Shown: one piece after another, positions 31,560 through 44,584 of the stretch
How positions within the stretch are numbered: the first letter of the stretch is position 1
How the letters are laid out: every line of letters begins with the position of its first letter
Assembly: GCA_949128115.1 (NCBI GenBank)
Contig: OX421965.1
Span: forward strand, 57,158,012 to 57,222,011
From: Anaspis maculata
Taxonomy: Eukaryota > Arthropoda > Insecta > Coleoptera > Scraptiidae
DNA length: 64,000 nucleotides
Direction of reading: 5' to 3'
Made by a program: the position numbers and the translations under genes
The notes under the pieces: model-generated
Databases searched by the model: none
The model's input: only the letters and a program-made list of their open reading frames with translations
What the model was told of the DNA's origin: nothing

Positions 31560-34500
31560 AGATTTGTTCCCAAAGGGGGTATTATTATATGTTGTATTAG
31601 GCCAATGGACGATCATACGAACAACAAAGTGTTTTGGTTTTAGCTTCACTTTAACTTAGAACCCTCAAGCATCTTTAACACGGTCATCAATCCTGTACAG
31701 GGTGGAAGGATTCTGACTGGAATCTGACTGGATCAAGATGAAGTCAAAGATTTGAAATCGAATGCGTTCCATCATAGTTTTCTGGCATACTTGCAAGTAT
31801 ACTTGCGAGTATACTTGTTTTCAGCATTGATCTTGTCCTAGATTTTCTGTGACAAGTATGATTTCAATGATCGTGTGACAGAGAGGCTTTAACGATACGG
31901 AAAATCATGATGAAGTTACCTGGATGCTCGCTATAACTATACGACGAGCCTATTTATTTCTAATGATTCATTATTTTATTATTATTATGGATTGGGTCGC
32001 CCCTTCACTGGAACTAAGTTTATTGTGCCCCGCCAACCGGACTCACCGAGCCGCAAAGTGGTGCCTGGATGCTTGATGGTAGGTCTATACAAGAACTGGG
32101 GCCGACAAGCGCATGATTTCACGGACTCTGTTTTTTACCCCCAAGCGCAGGTTCGGATGTCCAACACATCCACGTCCTGCGCCCGGTACGTTCTTGACTT
32201 CGTCCGTCCCCCAGACTACGCTGCCGATGCCGGTTTGTCCTAAGACCACCCGAGGAGGAGTTTCAGAGCTGCCTTAGAATCAGATGAAAGAGCCCCCCCC
32301 CCGTCTCCCATCCAACTCTTGGCAGCGACCAGCGTTGCTGCAGTCAAGTTATCACTCGACTAGAGCGGCCTACCAAAAGCTATGCCCTCCTCTATTTCTA
32401 TTTCTAACGATATACTCCTCCGAGCAATTTTTGTTTCCTGCAAAGACATGTTGAGGTGCATGCTTGAGCCCATTTTTACCTTGTTCGTCTCTGACAAAAA
32501 TTGGGGTGGGCTAGGGTCGGTTTCTTGTCATAGCCCGGACCGAAAAATTCTCGCAATCCGGACCTGCCTATTGCATTTGAAGAAACGATTTTTACGAAAT
32601 TGGGAGCTCACTTTAGCTGGATTTTGTAGTTCCGTCATCATCTTGGCCGACATAGTGAAATCTCCGAGGAAATCTCTTATTAATTGAACTTTTTTTTTTC
32701 TTGGTACCTATTCAAAATAGGTATTTCATATCTAGGGTTCAAGAAACTAATCTTATCTAAACTGCTCAACATTTGAAATGTCGGTATCGAAAATGTTGCC
32801 CTTTTTCAAAATAGTGTAACTTTGAATTGTCTCAACCGATTCCGATTTTGTTTTCACGGTTGCTTATAGAATACATCTCCCAGCAATCTACTTGGTTGGC
32901 GAGATTTTTGACTTATTTTTTTTATTTTTTATTCATTTATTTAAAGTGTCATTGAGAGACCCCGTCTGAGGTAGTTTTTATATCTCAACACTGTTCAGAA
33001 TATTACAATTAATTTGTCAAACAAATGTCGAGGCGAGGTTCTTTGTTATTTTATTAAACATACCGCGAAGTGAGGAGATGAAGGTATAGATATTGCAGAT
33101 CAAATCGCAAAATCATGTATTTGCAAAAAAATCAGAGAACCTGCGTTTTGAGATCAAACAGTATTGTTCGGGGAACTCAGGGGAAATTCAAATAATCTAC
33201 GAGTAGAGTGAATATTTGCAACGTTCTAAAAATATCCATTATTAATTAAATATAAGATGCGCACCGAATCCTAAATGATAACAATATTTATTCTCAGGTA
33301 GGTATTTTGTTCCAAGTCACTTGAACAATAAAGAAAAACTAACTGAAAGAGAGTTGCATGTTACAATCGGCTCCATAAAAGCTGTGAACAAGCAAGATTC
33401 CATTTTTGAGGATCATTAGGTACGAACTGATTGAAAGTTGGGTATTGCACTTCTTTCTGTTACTTTTGTGATTTACTGCTTAGTTTTTCTACAAAGCAAA
33501 AAAACGAAAATTTTTCCAAATGAAGAGAGACATCTTTTTTATTCGTTCTCCATGGACTTTATACCTACAACAGATAGGTACCTATCCTAAGAGTGTTCCG
33601 TCTTGTTCCGTCTTTTCAAGGTTTCACGAAGAAGTAGTAGGTATACTTATTTGCACAAAAAAAAAACGAAACGGAAGTGCTACCAGACCAGAAAGAGTGG
33701 TAACAGACAGAAACGGAGAAGCTCTTTCCTTGGCATCACTTTCCATTTTATCTTTGCATTATTGTTGGGCTCTGATAAAAGAACTTAGATACGCCACTGT
33801 CATTCTTGTCTCTTTACTTCAGCTTCACTTTCTCAACAAACACAAAGACTACTTTTTTAATCTAAAATACTACTTACCGTGCGTCTAGGTAGATAGGTAT
33901 GTACGTTTTTCTATTGTGCAAATTATTAAACTTTGATACAGATGCATAAGAACATTTTGTCATAGAAATACTTGGAAAATCGTATACTGTGATGATTGTG
34001 GTGTGGTAGGTACTAAAATTCTTTGTATTATCGTGCACGATGAACCGGTTATTGTGAATCGTTTAAAACAAAGTCTGTTTCCTATCATTCTTATCTCAAA
34101 AACGTGCAAGCCAGATACTCACTGGATATACACAGACATAATATTTATTTGAATAGCCGTTACAAGGATCACCCAACAAAAGCTGAATATCAAAAACCAT
34201 TTTCCAATTTCATTTGGTAATATAATTTCAATAAGTAAGTATAGGAATAGATAACGCTTGTGTTGATAGTATTTGCCATTACTTTGTAGTAGTACCTCAT
34301 TCCTTGCATTTTGCACAAGTTCTGGCAGTACCTAGGTAGGGAAAGGTAGGTAGACAGGTAGGTAGGTAGATACTTACAGAACTTTGTGAGATACTCCATA
34401 TTATAGAACTGAAAAAATACTAAACACGTACACTTGTACCTACTCACTACCACTGCAGAGTGTCTAGGGGTAGGTACCGAAACTTGTACAAGGTTCGCCA

Positions 34501-34960
34501 ATCAATATGACCACATTTCGTCTGCCTAATATTCACTTATGAATAATTCAGGTAAAGGATGAATGAAAAATAAACCAGCCCATCTCCCAGTCTGGCCGTG
34601 AGGGTGTGTTTAATTGGTATTAATAAGCATTGCCAAGGAAATTAGTTTACTTAAAAAAAAGTTCTGCGACGTACGTTCAATTGAATTCGACGTCAAAGTA
34701 GGCTAGCTAGCTCATTAAACTGATATGTCTTCATTGAGATGAAATCAAAATTTTGTTCACAAAAACTATACCTACCTACGAAGTTGAAATGAAATCGGTC
34801 AACTAAAGTAGGTACTTATAGCGATTGAAGCGGCCCGCCCAAAATTTTGAATGGGAGTTCAAAGTGCTCTCTAGCTCCCAAACCTGGATTCTTTATCTAT
34901 CATAGGCTAGATACCGGACTTCGTTCAGGTCCTCGGTCCTCGTATTTGTTATACCAGGGT
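31560..34960. other. Intergenic DNA without a recognised gene
   Basis: Contains only short ORFs. A GC-richer block at 31980-32350 (open from 31992 for 83 residues, MGRPFTGTKFIVPRQPD...) stands out from the AT-rich surroundings but is not recognised. Near 31800 a short imperfect repeat of ACTTGC(A/G)AGTATACTTG is seen. 34325-34372 is rich in GTAGG/AGGTAGGTAGGTAG. Confidence 0.35.
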
Positions 34961-34989
34961 GTTGCGTAAGATCTTGCAAAAATCAGAGA

Positions 34990-37563
34990 GTTCGATGACC
35001 CCCAATCCCAAAAATATTTTACTGAATTTTTTCAGCTGCTCCAGGGAGGCTGGTATAGATACCCGTACACCAATATCTCGAAACGGTTTTTGAATATTCT
35101 GATTTTGTTTTCCAACATTTTGAAAAAACAACTTCTTGGTATTTTTGTCATAAATTTTTTCTTGTTGGCCGATTTTGGAAATCTGATGTTTCATAATATT
35201 TTCAACGTAACTTCAAATGCGATCGTCTTCCGAAAAATAAGTCAAAGTGTTTGTGTAACAGAATAAACACGGCGGTGTGATCCTAGCACTTTAGGCATTA
35301 CACTCTACTAAGTATGCTTTAGAAATAATCAGAATTAATCAAGAAGGTAAATTAAGGTAGAATTTGCATGCAATCGTTTCCATAAAGATAGGTGGTCCAA
35401 GTGTTCACATAACACATGCCTTCAAGAATAGGACCGTTATTCTAGAATCGCGTGAGTTTCTCACACACGGGTGAGACCATCTAAGAGTGAGGTGCAACTC
35501 ATGCGTGTGACAAAATCATATGGCAGTCCGAAACGCGTCTTCTTATTGAAGAGTGGGATAAACGGCTGATTTGACACGGTTCGCAGTTCTCCGTTTCGCG
35601 TAACGTGTTCGGGAACCTCAACCTGAAGCTGTCGCACACTATTCATCAGACACTTCACGCCGTGAAACCCGTTAAAGTTACTCACCAACCTCACGCTGTT
35701 TTAGGCAACTCTTGCTACAACGATGTATCGCGGATTGCATAAAACGCCCAAGGTAGTTTCTGACAGTTTCAAGAATGTCGACCCGACCCAGAAGTGGGAC
35801 TCCGTGTTCTTTGTCAACAGAGTTGCTTTCTACCTAATTTGAGAAGGTAGGTACATGCAAATTCTCTATAGTTTAGCGACTACATAGCTTAGAACTTAGA
35901 AGCAAATGTCGATAGCGATAACACAGTGTCAGTTACTAGTCAGCTCTGTCGATATAGCGATAACACAGTGTCAGTTATCGGTCAGCTATCAGTTGTTGCT
36001 CGCAATGAGCACCCTCCGCGCCGGTGTGATGCGAACACTCATTACTGACTTATTTTTATTGGAATTCTGCATAATCAAGTAATCAAAGGTTTCCATTTCA
36101 AGAATTGAAATGGATAAGTTCAACTTATTAAAGCGGTTCATATGAACTGTATAGAAGCAATAGTTTGAATCACATTCACGAAGTGTGTGACTTCCTACAT
36201 TATGATTTCTCCGAGGATTTCTCCGAAAAATCAAAAAGTGGCACAACTGAATTTTATCGTAGGGACTCCAATAATTCAATTTGCATAATATTAAAACCTT
36301 GAAAGGAGACCTTTGATTATCACTCGATTTTGATTCTGCAGAATTCTAATGAAAATAAGTCAGTAATGAGTGTTCGCATCACACCGGCGCGGAGGGTGCT
36401 CATTACGAACAACAACTGATAGCTGTCCTGGGTCGGGTCGATATTCTTGAAACTATCTGAAAAACTACCCCGGATGTTTTATGCAATCCGCAATATATCG
36501 TTGTAGCAAGAGGTGCCTAAAACAGCATGGGACTCGGTAAGCAGCTCTCACGGGTTTCACGGCGTGAAGTGTCTGATGAACGGTGTGCGACGACTTCGCT
36601 TCAGGTAAGGCTTCGGAACACGTTACGGGAAACGAACAACTGCGAACCGAACCAAATCAGCGGTTTCTCCCACACACTTCAAGAATACGCGTTTCGGACT
36701 GCCATGCCATGTGATTTTGTCATATGCATAGGTTGCATCTCACCCTTAGATAATCTCACCCGTGTGTGAAAACCTCACTCGATTCTAGAATAACGGCCCT
36801 ATTCTCAAGGGCATACGTGTTATGTGAACACTTGGACCACCTATTTTTTTGGAAACGATCGCATGCAAATTTCACCTTGATTTACCTCCCCAATTAATTC
36901 TGATTACTTCTAAAGCATACTTAGTAGAGTGTAATGTTTAAAGTGCTAGCATCACACTCCCGTGTTTAAAGGTCTTTTCATGAGGTCTAGAGCGCATGCT
37001 CACGCTCACTGTGTAGAAGCGTACGGGGTCGTACCGTCGTACAGTTGAAACTTCAAACGGTGGCTCGTGTGGGAACACGCCGACCATCGGACTTGCAGCC
37101 CACAGCAAAGGCACAAGTCTTCGAGGCGCCTTGTTTGTAAACATACACTTTTATCCTATTTCAATTTTAAAATTAGACTGGTTGAAAATTTAGTCGTAGA
37201 ACATGTAAAGTAAACTGTAAATTAAATACGTCGACCTTCGCGTCGTGCTTTCCAGACTCGCGCTGCTCTGTAATCATTTCCCCCACTCTATATCTGTGGT
37301 GTCAAATACGATCGCATTTGGAGTTACGTTGAAGTGAGTAAATGGAAGATCAAAATCTGATGAAACCTTCAGATTTCCAAAATCGGCCAGCAAGAGAAAA
37401 ATTATGGCAAAAATACCGAGACGTTCTTGTTTCAAAATTGTGAAAAACAAAATCAGGATATTCAAAAACCGTTTCGAGATATGGGTGTACGGGCGTACCA
37501 GCCTCCCTGGAGCAGTTGAAGAAAATTCAGTAAAATATTTTTGGAATGGGAGTCATCAAACTT
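34990..37563. repeat. Large foldback element (2.6 kb)
   Basis: 34990-35240 is mirrored by about 37300-37563 (for example CAGCCTCCCTGGAGCAG on the right with its complement near 35041, and CGATCGCATTTG with its complement near 35220). 35240-35460 is mirrored by 36760-36960, 35460-35700 by 36540-36760, and 35960-36060 by 36350-36420 (CATCACACCGGCGCGGAGGG). Distances from the centre show an extra segment of about 330 bp (about 36965-37295) in the right arm that the left arm lacks. No transposase seen. Confidence 0.8.
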
Positions 37564-38504
37564 ACTAGTTTTTAATGAAAACAAAGCTCTCCGACTACCT
37601 AGTCCTCTAGACTTCTAGTTTTTGCATGCTAAGGCCCGATCTTTTCATCCGCTGGTTACATAACTTGCAGTTAACTAACTTGTGGAATTTAGCCGTCAGT
37701 TATAATAACCAAAGCGATTTTTCATTCAAAATCGCACTAATATAACCTTAAGGTGTCAGTTTGGCACTCGGTTTGGCAACAAAGACAAAAGCTTGAATGT
37801 TGTGCAAGTTTTAACTTCAGAAAGTTTTGGTAACCGCCGGTTACGACTGAAGGTTAAACTTAACTAAAGGTGAAAAGACCGGCCCTAAGTCTCCTGTCAT
37901 GATATTTGACACCATCGAGACAAATAGGTTACTTACAGGTTACTGGGTAAAGATAATGTTGCTTGCAGGTTATAGGTTACAGGTATTTTTCTAAGTATAA
38001 TACTCTATTCTCGTTCAATAACTGAACTTGAATAAAATGCTCATAAAAGGTATTTTCTGGTTCAATTTCTATTTTCACGAGTGTACTATTGAGTTACGCC
38101 AAATCGAAATAACAGCGTTGGGTTCTTGCCTCCCACTCGATGACTTCACTGATGAATCTGGAGTAAAAGAATAAGTATTTGAATTATTAGGCGGGTAAAG
38201 GGTTAGACTGGTTAGAAGTCCAAATCCAGTTTCTTTGAAACTTTCAGGGGAAATATGCCGCTCAATTTTACTTTCCCGGCCCCCCACGAACACGGAGGGA
38301 AAGTATTGTAATCGTGCAGAAAAAAAGTTTCGGGATTCCGCCGGATATATCCATTTTGAGGTCCCCCAAGTCGATTAAGACAATTTCCAGAATGATGTCT
38401 GTCCGTGAGTGTGTGTGTGTGTGTATGTCTGTGATTTTCCACGATAACTGCCGAAACGTTGATCCGATCGATTTGAAATTTGCTATGCAGACATGGTTTC
38501 ACTC
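37564..38504. other. Non-coding stretch leading into the nested locus
   Basis: No gene is recognised. A short (GT)n run lies at 38408-38423. The block 38240-38400 (GGCCCCCCACGAACACGGAG, GGATATATCCATTTTGAGGT, ATGTCTGTCCGTGAGTGTG) has the look of the terminal region of an interspersed repeat but has no mirror partner on the far side. Confidence 0.4.
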
Positions 38505-38640
38505 TACACCTTTTCCAGTAGTCCGGGTACTAAGGGACAAATTCAAGTGAAACTCTGCACTTGGTGATAAAGTTTTGAAATTTGGCACACATGTTCTTTG
38601 AAGGATTCTCAACAAACCTGGATGTGGAGCAGACTTGACA

Positions 38641-39823
38641 AGTGGCGTATACAGGGTGAAAAATGAAGTTGAAAAATTAAAAAATTGTATTTGAAGAACC
38701 AATGCTGGAGTCTTGCAAATCACCATATTTAGGTGTGATTTAATGTTGATGGAGCTCTTTTGAACAGTTTTGGAATATCTTGTTTCTTCTCTGAGATATT
38801 TTGAAAAACGTAAAAAAGCTCGAAAAAACGGCTTTTTGCCCATAAATCAGCAAATTTCAAAGATTTTGAAGTGAAACTTGGTATTTCTACAATGTGTGAC
38901 GTTAGAAATAGAATAAGATCAAGAGTCAATTTCTACGCCCCCTATTTTAAGAAATACGATAGTCAATTTTTTGTTGTCTTCACGGCGGCCATTTTGAATT
39001 TTCCTGTGATTGAATATTTCAAAACGTGGTCGGCAATTGTGAAGGAAGCTACAATGGACCATTATATACAGAAAAAGACATTCTGAGACAGGAACCTTTC
39101 TCAATGGAGTGAAGAGGACTATATGAGATTTTCATTTTTGTTGAAAAAGTGTAATATTTTATTAGACGTCGCTCACAAGAAACTTTTGAACTGGATGGTG
39201 AATTTTGGCACGGGATTTCGGAAAAGGTGAAGGTTTGAATTTCTGGTTGTATTTCACTTCTGCAAGTACCACGTCACCCGTCAACCACACTGAAAATGTG
39301 TAAAACCAAGGAAAACTATAGATTTACAGATTTTAACTCTGATTTAAATTTACGTAAAAATCACTAATTTCTCTTGCAGAATGTCTTTTTCTGTATGTGA
39401 TAGTCCAACGTAGTCTTTTTCACAATTGCCGACCAAGTTTTGCAATATTCAGTTACAAGAAAATTCAAAATGGCCGCCGTGAAGACAACAAAAAGTTGAT
39501 TACCGCATTTCTGAAAATAGGAGGCGTAGAAATTGGCTCTTGATCTTATTTCATTTCTAACGTCACATAATATGGTGGAAATACCAAGTTGCACCTTAAA
39601 ATCTCGAAATTTTGCTGATTTATGGGCAAAAAGTCGTTTTTTCGAGCATTTTTACGTTTTTCAAAATATCTCAGGGAAGAAACAAGATAATCCAAAACTG
39701 TTTCGGGCAGCTTCATAAACAATTAATTACACATATATATGGTGATTCAAAAAACTCCAGCGCTTTTGGTTCTTCAGATAGAATTTTTCAATTTTTCAAC
39801 TTTATTTTCCACCCTGTATACGC
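38641..39823. repeat. Inner foldback with GTATACAGGGTG ends
   Basis: GGCGTATACAGGGTGAAAAA at 38644 is mirrored by TTTCCACCCTGTATACGC near 39806-39823. Long matching blocks include TTCTACAATGTGTGACGTTA near 38884 with its partner near 39555 and GCGGCCATTTTGAATT with its complement near 39462. The ORFs open in both arms (38871-39086 and 39364-39594) read similar peptides only because the DNA is mirrored. Confidence 0.85.
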
Positions 39824-39836
39824 TACGCTACCTGTT

Positions 39837-40001
39837 TTTTTTTTTTTTATTTAATTGTCTTATTTTACGAGGCGGCATTCAGCTATAAGCTGCTCTACCA
39901 TGCAACCTCGGGGACAGCACAAAATATCCATGGTTGAAGTAGGATTCGAACCCACACAGGGCAGCACGAGTGGTTTGGCTTGCCATCACCCGTACCACTC
40001 G
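39837..40001 (-). mobile_element. tRNA-derived SINE with 10-bp target duplication
   Basis: On the minus strand: GTAGCCGAGTGGTACGGG (A box), GGGTTCGAATCCTAC (B box, perfect core), a tRNA-unrelated body and a poly-A tail (the T-run at 39837-39848 on plus). GCTACCTGTT flanks both ends, at 39827-39836 and 40002-40011. The opposite arm of the surrounding foldback lacks the insert, which confirms the borders. The head resembles tRNA-Ser. The A box partly overlaps the target duplication, so the exact 5' base is uncertain by a few positions. Confidence 0.8.
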
Positions 40002-40179
40002 GCTACCTGTTAAGTCTGCCCCACATCCAGGTTTGTTGAGGATAATTCAAAGAGCATGTAAAGTAAAGTAAAGTAAAGTAAAGTAAAGTTCATTTACCAT
40101 CAAACATTACATGGTAAGGTCGAACAATAATTGTATACTGGACAAAACATAATAAAAATAAAAACATGTAGAAATATTT

Positions 40180-43100
40180 TCATATTTTAAAATTTGTTGC
40201 GAGGAACTCTTCAACTTTGTAGAAGGCATTAGCAATAAGCCAGTTTTTTACGGTAATGGCAAAGCCACTGCTGCTCATCCGCTGGACATGGATTGGTACA
40301 TGGTTGTATAGTTTGGTGCTCCAGTACTCCGGGGACTGCTGGGTAGTGGAGAGTCTATGATACATCGCTCTGAAAGTATCTCTCGTTCTTGTGTTGTACT
40401 GGTGTGTGTCTCCATTTTTTATGAACTGTTCTTGGTGTTGGTGAACATACTTCAGGCATTCGAGAATGAAAATGCACGGTATGGTAAGTATTCGTGCATT
40501 TTTGAATGCTTGCCTGGCAGAGTCCAGTTGTCCTAAGTTGCACAAAATTCGTATTGCTCGCTTTTGCAGGACAAAGACGTCGTGGGACTCCGGTGATACC
40601 CCCCAGAGAAGAATACCATAGGAAGCCAGAGGGTGTAAGCCGGCGAAGTAGGTTGTCTTGGCAGCTTGGTAGGTGGATATACTTTTGATTCGACGGATCG
40701 TAAAGAGAGAAGTCGATAGCTTTTTTCGTAGCTGCTCTATATGCCGCGTCCATCTCAATCGGCTGTCGATTGTCAGCCCTAGGAATTTGACAGTCTGTAA
40801 GGGAGTTCCATCCTGAAGGTGCTTGGCCGCTAGTGTAACTTTTTGCAGCTTTCCGGTGTTATTCTTCAGTTGGTTACTCTCAAACCACTGCTCAACTTTT
40901 TCTGACAAAACCTTAGCTTGTTGTTGCAGATCTTGTTGGTCTTCGTTTCTTGCAATTACAGTTGTATCGTCAGCATAAAGGCATATACGTGTGCGGCCGG
41001 AACATTGCAGGGTAAGTCGTTGATGTAAATTATGAAAAGGATAGGCCCAAGTATGGATCCTTGTGGAACACCATATTGAATTGTTCTTGTCGCTGATAGT
41101 GAGTCCCGCCAGAGCACTGCCTGTTCTCTATTTTCTAAGTAGGATTTGAAGAGTTTTAGAGGCAAACCTCTCACCCCGTAGTATTCCAGTTTTTGAAGCA
41201 GGCTGCGGTGATTCACTGAGTCAAACGCCTTACTCAAGTCATATAAGGACATTTCTAGTAATTCGCTCTTGTCGAATGCTTCAACGATGTTGCGCAACAC
41301 ACCTAGTGCCGCGGTAGTTGTTGACCTTCCGGTTCTGAAGCCGTGTTGACTAGTTGACAGGAATTCTCTTCTTTCAAAAAAGCTCACAAGTCTCGACTTC
41401 ATCGCCCCCTCGAAAATCTTAGAAAACACCGGCAAAAGGGAGATTGGCCGGTAGTTGTTGCAGTCATCTTTATTACCATTTTTGTGTAGTGGTACTACCT
41501 TTGCTATTTTGAGTTCATTAGGGAAGCTCCCCTCCATGAAGCATTTATTAATCAGTAAAGTTAAAGGTTCCGCTATTTCCTGTCCTATGCATTTAACTAG
41601 ATTTGTTGTCAGCCCATAGATGTCTTTAGCCGGTTTTGCCTTGAGGTGTTTCATAATTTCCAAGATTTCTAGCTCTGTTACAGGATGTAAATAAAGAGAA
41701 TGTTCATTGTTGACCCTGTGCATACGGGTGAGGTCGATCGCCGAAATCGAAGTGCTGCCAACTTCCGACACCGTTGTAGGACCCACGTTCACAAAGAAGC
41801 GATTGAAGTCATCCGCAGTCAAAACCTCCGATTGTGCCTCCGGCAGCTTCCCATTCCGCCCTGTTTCCCGGTTGATAACAGTCCATATGGCTTTTTGCGT
41901 GTTACTTGAGTTGTTTATGTAGTCCTCATTAACCTTTTTGTGCGCTTCCGCGATAGCAGCCAAGTATTTCTGTTTGTAGAGTCTGTACGTGTTGATATCT
42001 ACCTCCTTTTTTGTGACCGCTGATATCGTAGCGAGCGCGTCGAGAGTGTTTTTCCTTTCTTGCAGTTCCCGTGTGTACCATTTCTTCTTGTTGTTCTCTT
42101 TCCTGGATTTGAGTTTAACCTCTTTTTCCGGAAAATGTGTGTCGTGCAGCTCTAATAATTTGTTGTGGAAGAAAGTGTAGGCCTCCACGGCGGACTTATC
42201 TTGCAGCTCATCCATCCACCTGACCCGGGCTAGGTCTTTTCTGTATGCGTGAGTATTTTCATGATTTATTATTCTTATTTTTATAGTTTTTGGTGTTTTA
42301 GGACGATTGGCCGATTTATCCTGGACAACCACTGTCAGCAGCTGGGCATAGTGGTCGGACAAATGCAAGTTTACCGTTGCAGTTTGTGATATATTTACGC
42401 TATTGTTTGTGCAAATATTATCAATACATGACGAATTTGTTTTACCCTGCCTTGATGGTTCAGTCATTGTTTCCCTCAACCCGTAGGATTCCAATAACAT
42501 TTCCAATTCGTGTTTCTCTCTCGAGTCGAGCAGAAAATCAATGTTGAAATCACAGGCCAAATAAATGTATCTGAATTTCTTCTCTCTAGATGCACATAAA
42601 AGGATACCGTTCAGTTTTTCCATAAAATACGGTAGATTTGTTCTGTCTGGTGTTCTGTAAATGCTTATCACGATCGAGTTCATCGTGGGCAGGAAAATAG
42701 CTGCAACCTCCAAGATTTTTTCTTCAGAAAACTTGTTTATTTCTTCTATTGACTCGTATTTCAAATGTTTGGCTGACAGTATCATGGCACCACCTCCTCT
42801 GTGAAAGCCTCTACAAAAACTGTCCGCGACATTGTAATTGTCTATTACCACCTTGGTCAAAAGGCTTGTTGTCATCCAGTGCTCAGTTACACAAACTATA
42901 TCTGCCCTGATTAGACCAAGAGCTAGCAACGTTTTATTTACCTCATAAGCAAAATGCGGTTTGACTTCTGGGGCATGTAGAGATTATGATGGGCTTCCAT
43001 AAAATCTTTGTCTTATGAAAAACACCCCTTGCTTTCTCACAGGACAAGCAAAGAAATGTGCCATTTGACAGCAGTATTCAACAGCGGATTTTCTGGAGTT

Positions 43101-43725
43101 CTTAACCGATATAAATATCAATTCTATCAAGAATGGATAGCTTGAACTATCTTTCAACTGAATTGAATGAAAAAGGACACCGAAATGTATTAGAAACTAC
43201 CAAAAACCAGATTTCCAAGCGGTCGGAAGTTGGCACCGGTTTTTCTAGTAGGCGTGATTCGAGAATCGGCCATCAAATGCGATCCAAAACAGCTCGGCCT
43301 AGCCTACTAGCTTGAACATGCCAGTTGAGAAAGTTTGGTTTTTGGTAGTTTCTGATATATTACGAGATTCGGTCTTATTCAATTTAGTTGAAAGATAGTT
43401 CAATCTATTCATTCCTGATAAAATTGATACTTATATCAATTAAGAACCCCAGAAAATCCGCTGTTGAATACTGCTGTCAAATGGCACATTCCTTTGCTTG
43501 TCTTGTGAGAAAGCAAGGGGTGTTTTTCATAAGACAAAGATTTTATGGAAGCCCATCATAATCTCTATCTGCCCCAGAAGTCAAACCGCATTTTGCTTAT
43601 GAGGTAAATAAAACGTTGCTAGCTCTTGGTCTAGATGTCTTTCATGCTCAAGTTGAAACCGTCGACCTTACCCGTCAGAGATTGCATGTTGATGTTCAGT
43701 ATTGTGAATATGTCATTTCTTAGAT
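40180..43725 (-). pseudogene. LINE ORF2: AP endonuclease and reverse transcriptase, one frameshift and a split
   Basis: The N-terminus at about 43725 reads IFTILNINMQSLTGKVDGF, then the palindrome 42919-43633 intervenes. The frame resumes at 42929 with [29 protein letters not shown] and the SDHYAQ catalytic His, all of the APE family. The reverse transcriptase follows: [44 protein letters not shown] and [21 protein letters not shown]. At about 40985 a one-base shift moves the catalytic YADD box out of frame ([13 protein letters not shown] is read one frame over). The C-terminal part then continues open to 40180. Apart from these two defects the ORF is intact, so the insertion is fairly young. 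Confidence 0.85.
42919..43633. repeat. Palindrome interrupting LINE ORF2
   Basis: TAGACCAAGAGCTAGCAACG at 42919 is mirrored by CGTTGCTAGCTCTTGGTCTA ending at 43633. The arms match over about 300 bp (TTCCATAAAATCTTTGTCTT near 42995 with its complement near 43528; GAACTATCTTTCAACTGAAT with its complement near 43380). The loop (about 43190-43330) is imperfectly paired. The outermost 20-30 bp of the left arm are part of the LINE reading frame ([14 protein letters not shown]), so the right arm carries an inverted copy of LINE coding sequence. Confidence 0.8.
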
Positions 43726-43734
43726 GAATCCTGG

Positions 43735-44584
43735 GCTCGCTTGTTGTGGTGGAAAACCTATTTTCTTTTTGGTTACCCTCGAAAAAATCGAAATCTCTTT
43801 ATGACAAGATTGTTGGGCCATACTTCAGGTTTGTAAACTGCATCCAGTAAAGTCAGTCTGAAGCCCACCTTGTAGGATTTATTTGCACTTTTATTGTTTG
43901 CGTGTTTAGGGATCTCCTCCACTGTGAACTCTTCATTTTCAAATTTTTGTGAGGTAGGCCCTCAAGTCGTCCGGAGAGCTATCCGTCGTTGCATGGCCAA
44001 CGTACAGCCAAGCCTTTCGATCGGCACCTCTGAACAAACGCATGCCTGTCTGTTGGGAAACTCCTGTTATGGAGGTAACTTTCTGCGGCTTTGCCCTTGC
44101 ATTCTGCTTGGGCTCGCTCTTCTTTCCTCCATCCTTTCCGTCTTTATCGTGTGTGCCGGTACCAGTTGTCGAGGATTTGGGATTCCCTGCCACTGCAGAG
44201 TAGGACTGCTTTGAAGTCTTCGATCTGTTTACATTCTGGTGGTTTCATAACCTCACTTCTCGAATTTTTCAATAATGTGATGATGAATTCTTGGTCTTCG
44301 ACTCGTTTTTCCAGCTGGACAATCAGCTTCCCCGTGACCACGCTCTCCATCTTGATCGCCTTGCCTTCATGGAAAATTTCTCTGCATCTCGGATTTGCAC
44401 AGCTTGCTGTTACCTTGTCATCTTTGGTTTTTGCCCTCAGTTGTCTCTCCAGATCTTCACTTATGATTCCTTCGGGTAGCTTTCTTCCGGAAAGAACTTC
44501 TATAAAGAAGTCGACTAACTCGGTCTTTTTGTATCTATTCAACTCCAGGAGCAGTTGATGCTGATGTTCTGGCAGCGTCGCCAT
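43735..44584 (-). pseudogene. LINE ORF1, frameshifted
   Basis: It starts MATLPEHQHQLLLELNRYKK, with a helical segment KLIVQLEKRVEDQEFIITLL typical of ORF1 coiled coils and a CANPRCREIF pair of cysteines before it. The frame moves near 44190 to AGNPKSSTTGTGTHDKDGK and WLYVGHATTDSSPDDLRAYL, and again near 43945 to FENEEFTVEEIP... YKVGFRLTLLDAVYKPEVWP and VIKRFRFF. This end is characteristic of insect CR1/Jockey-group ORF1 proteins, which bind the element's RNA. Two shifts make it inactive. The Ser/Thr/Lys linker between the halves is low complexity. Confidence 0.7.

Noticed and set aside
31992..32243. GC-rich ORF as an rRNA or coding fragment
   Set aside because: No ribosomal RNA landmarks and no recognisable protein motif were found.
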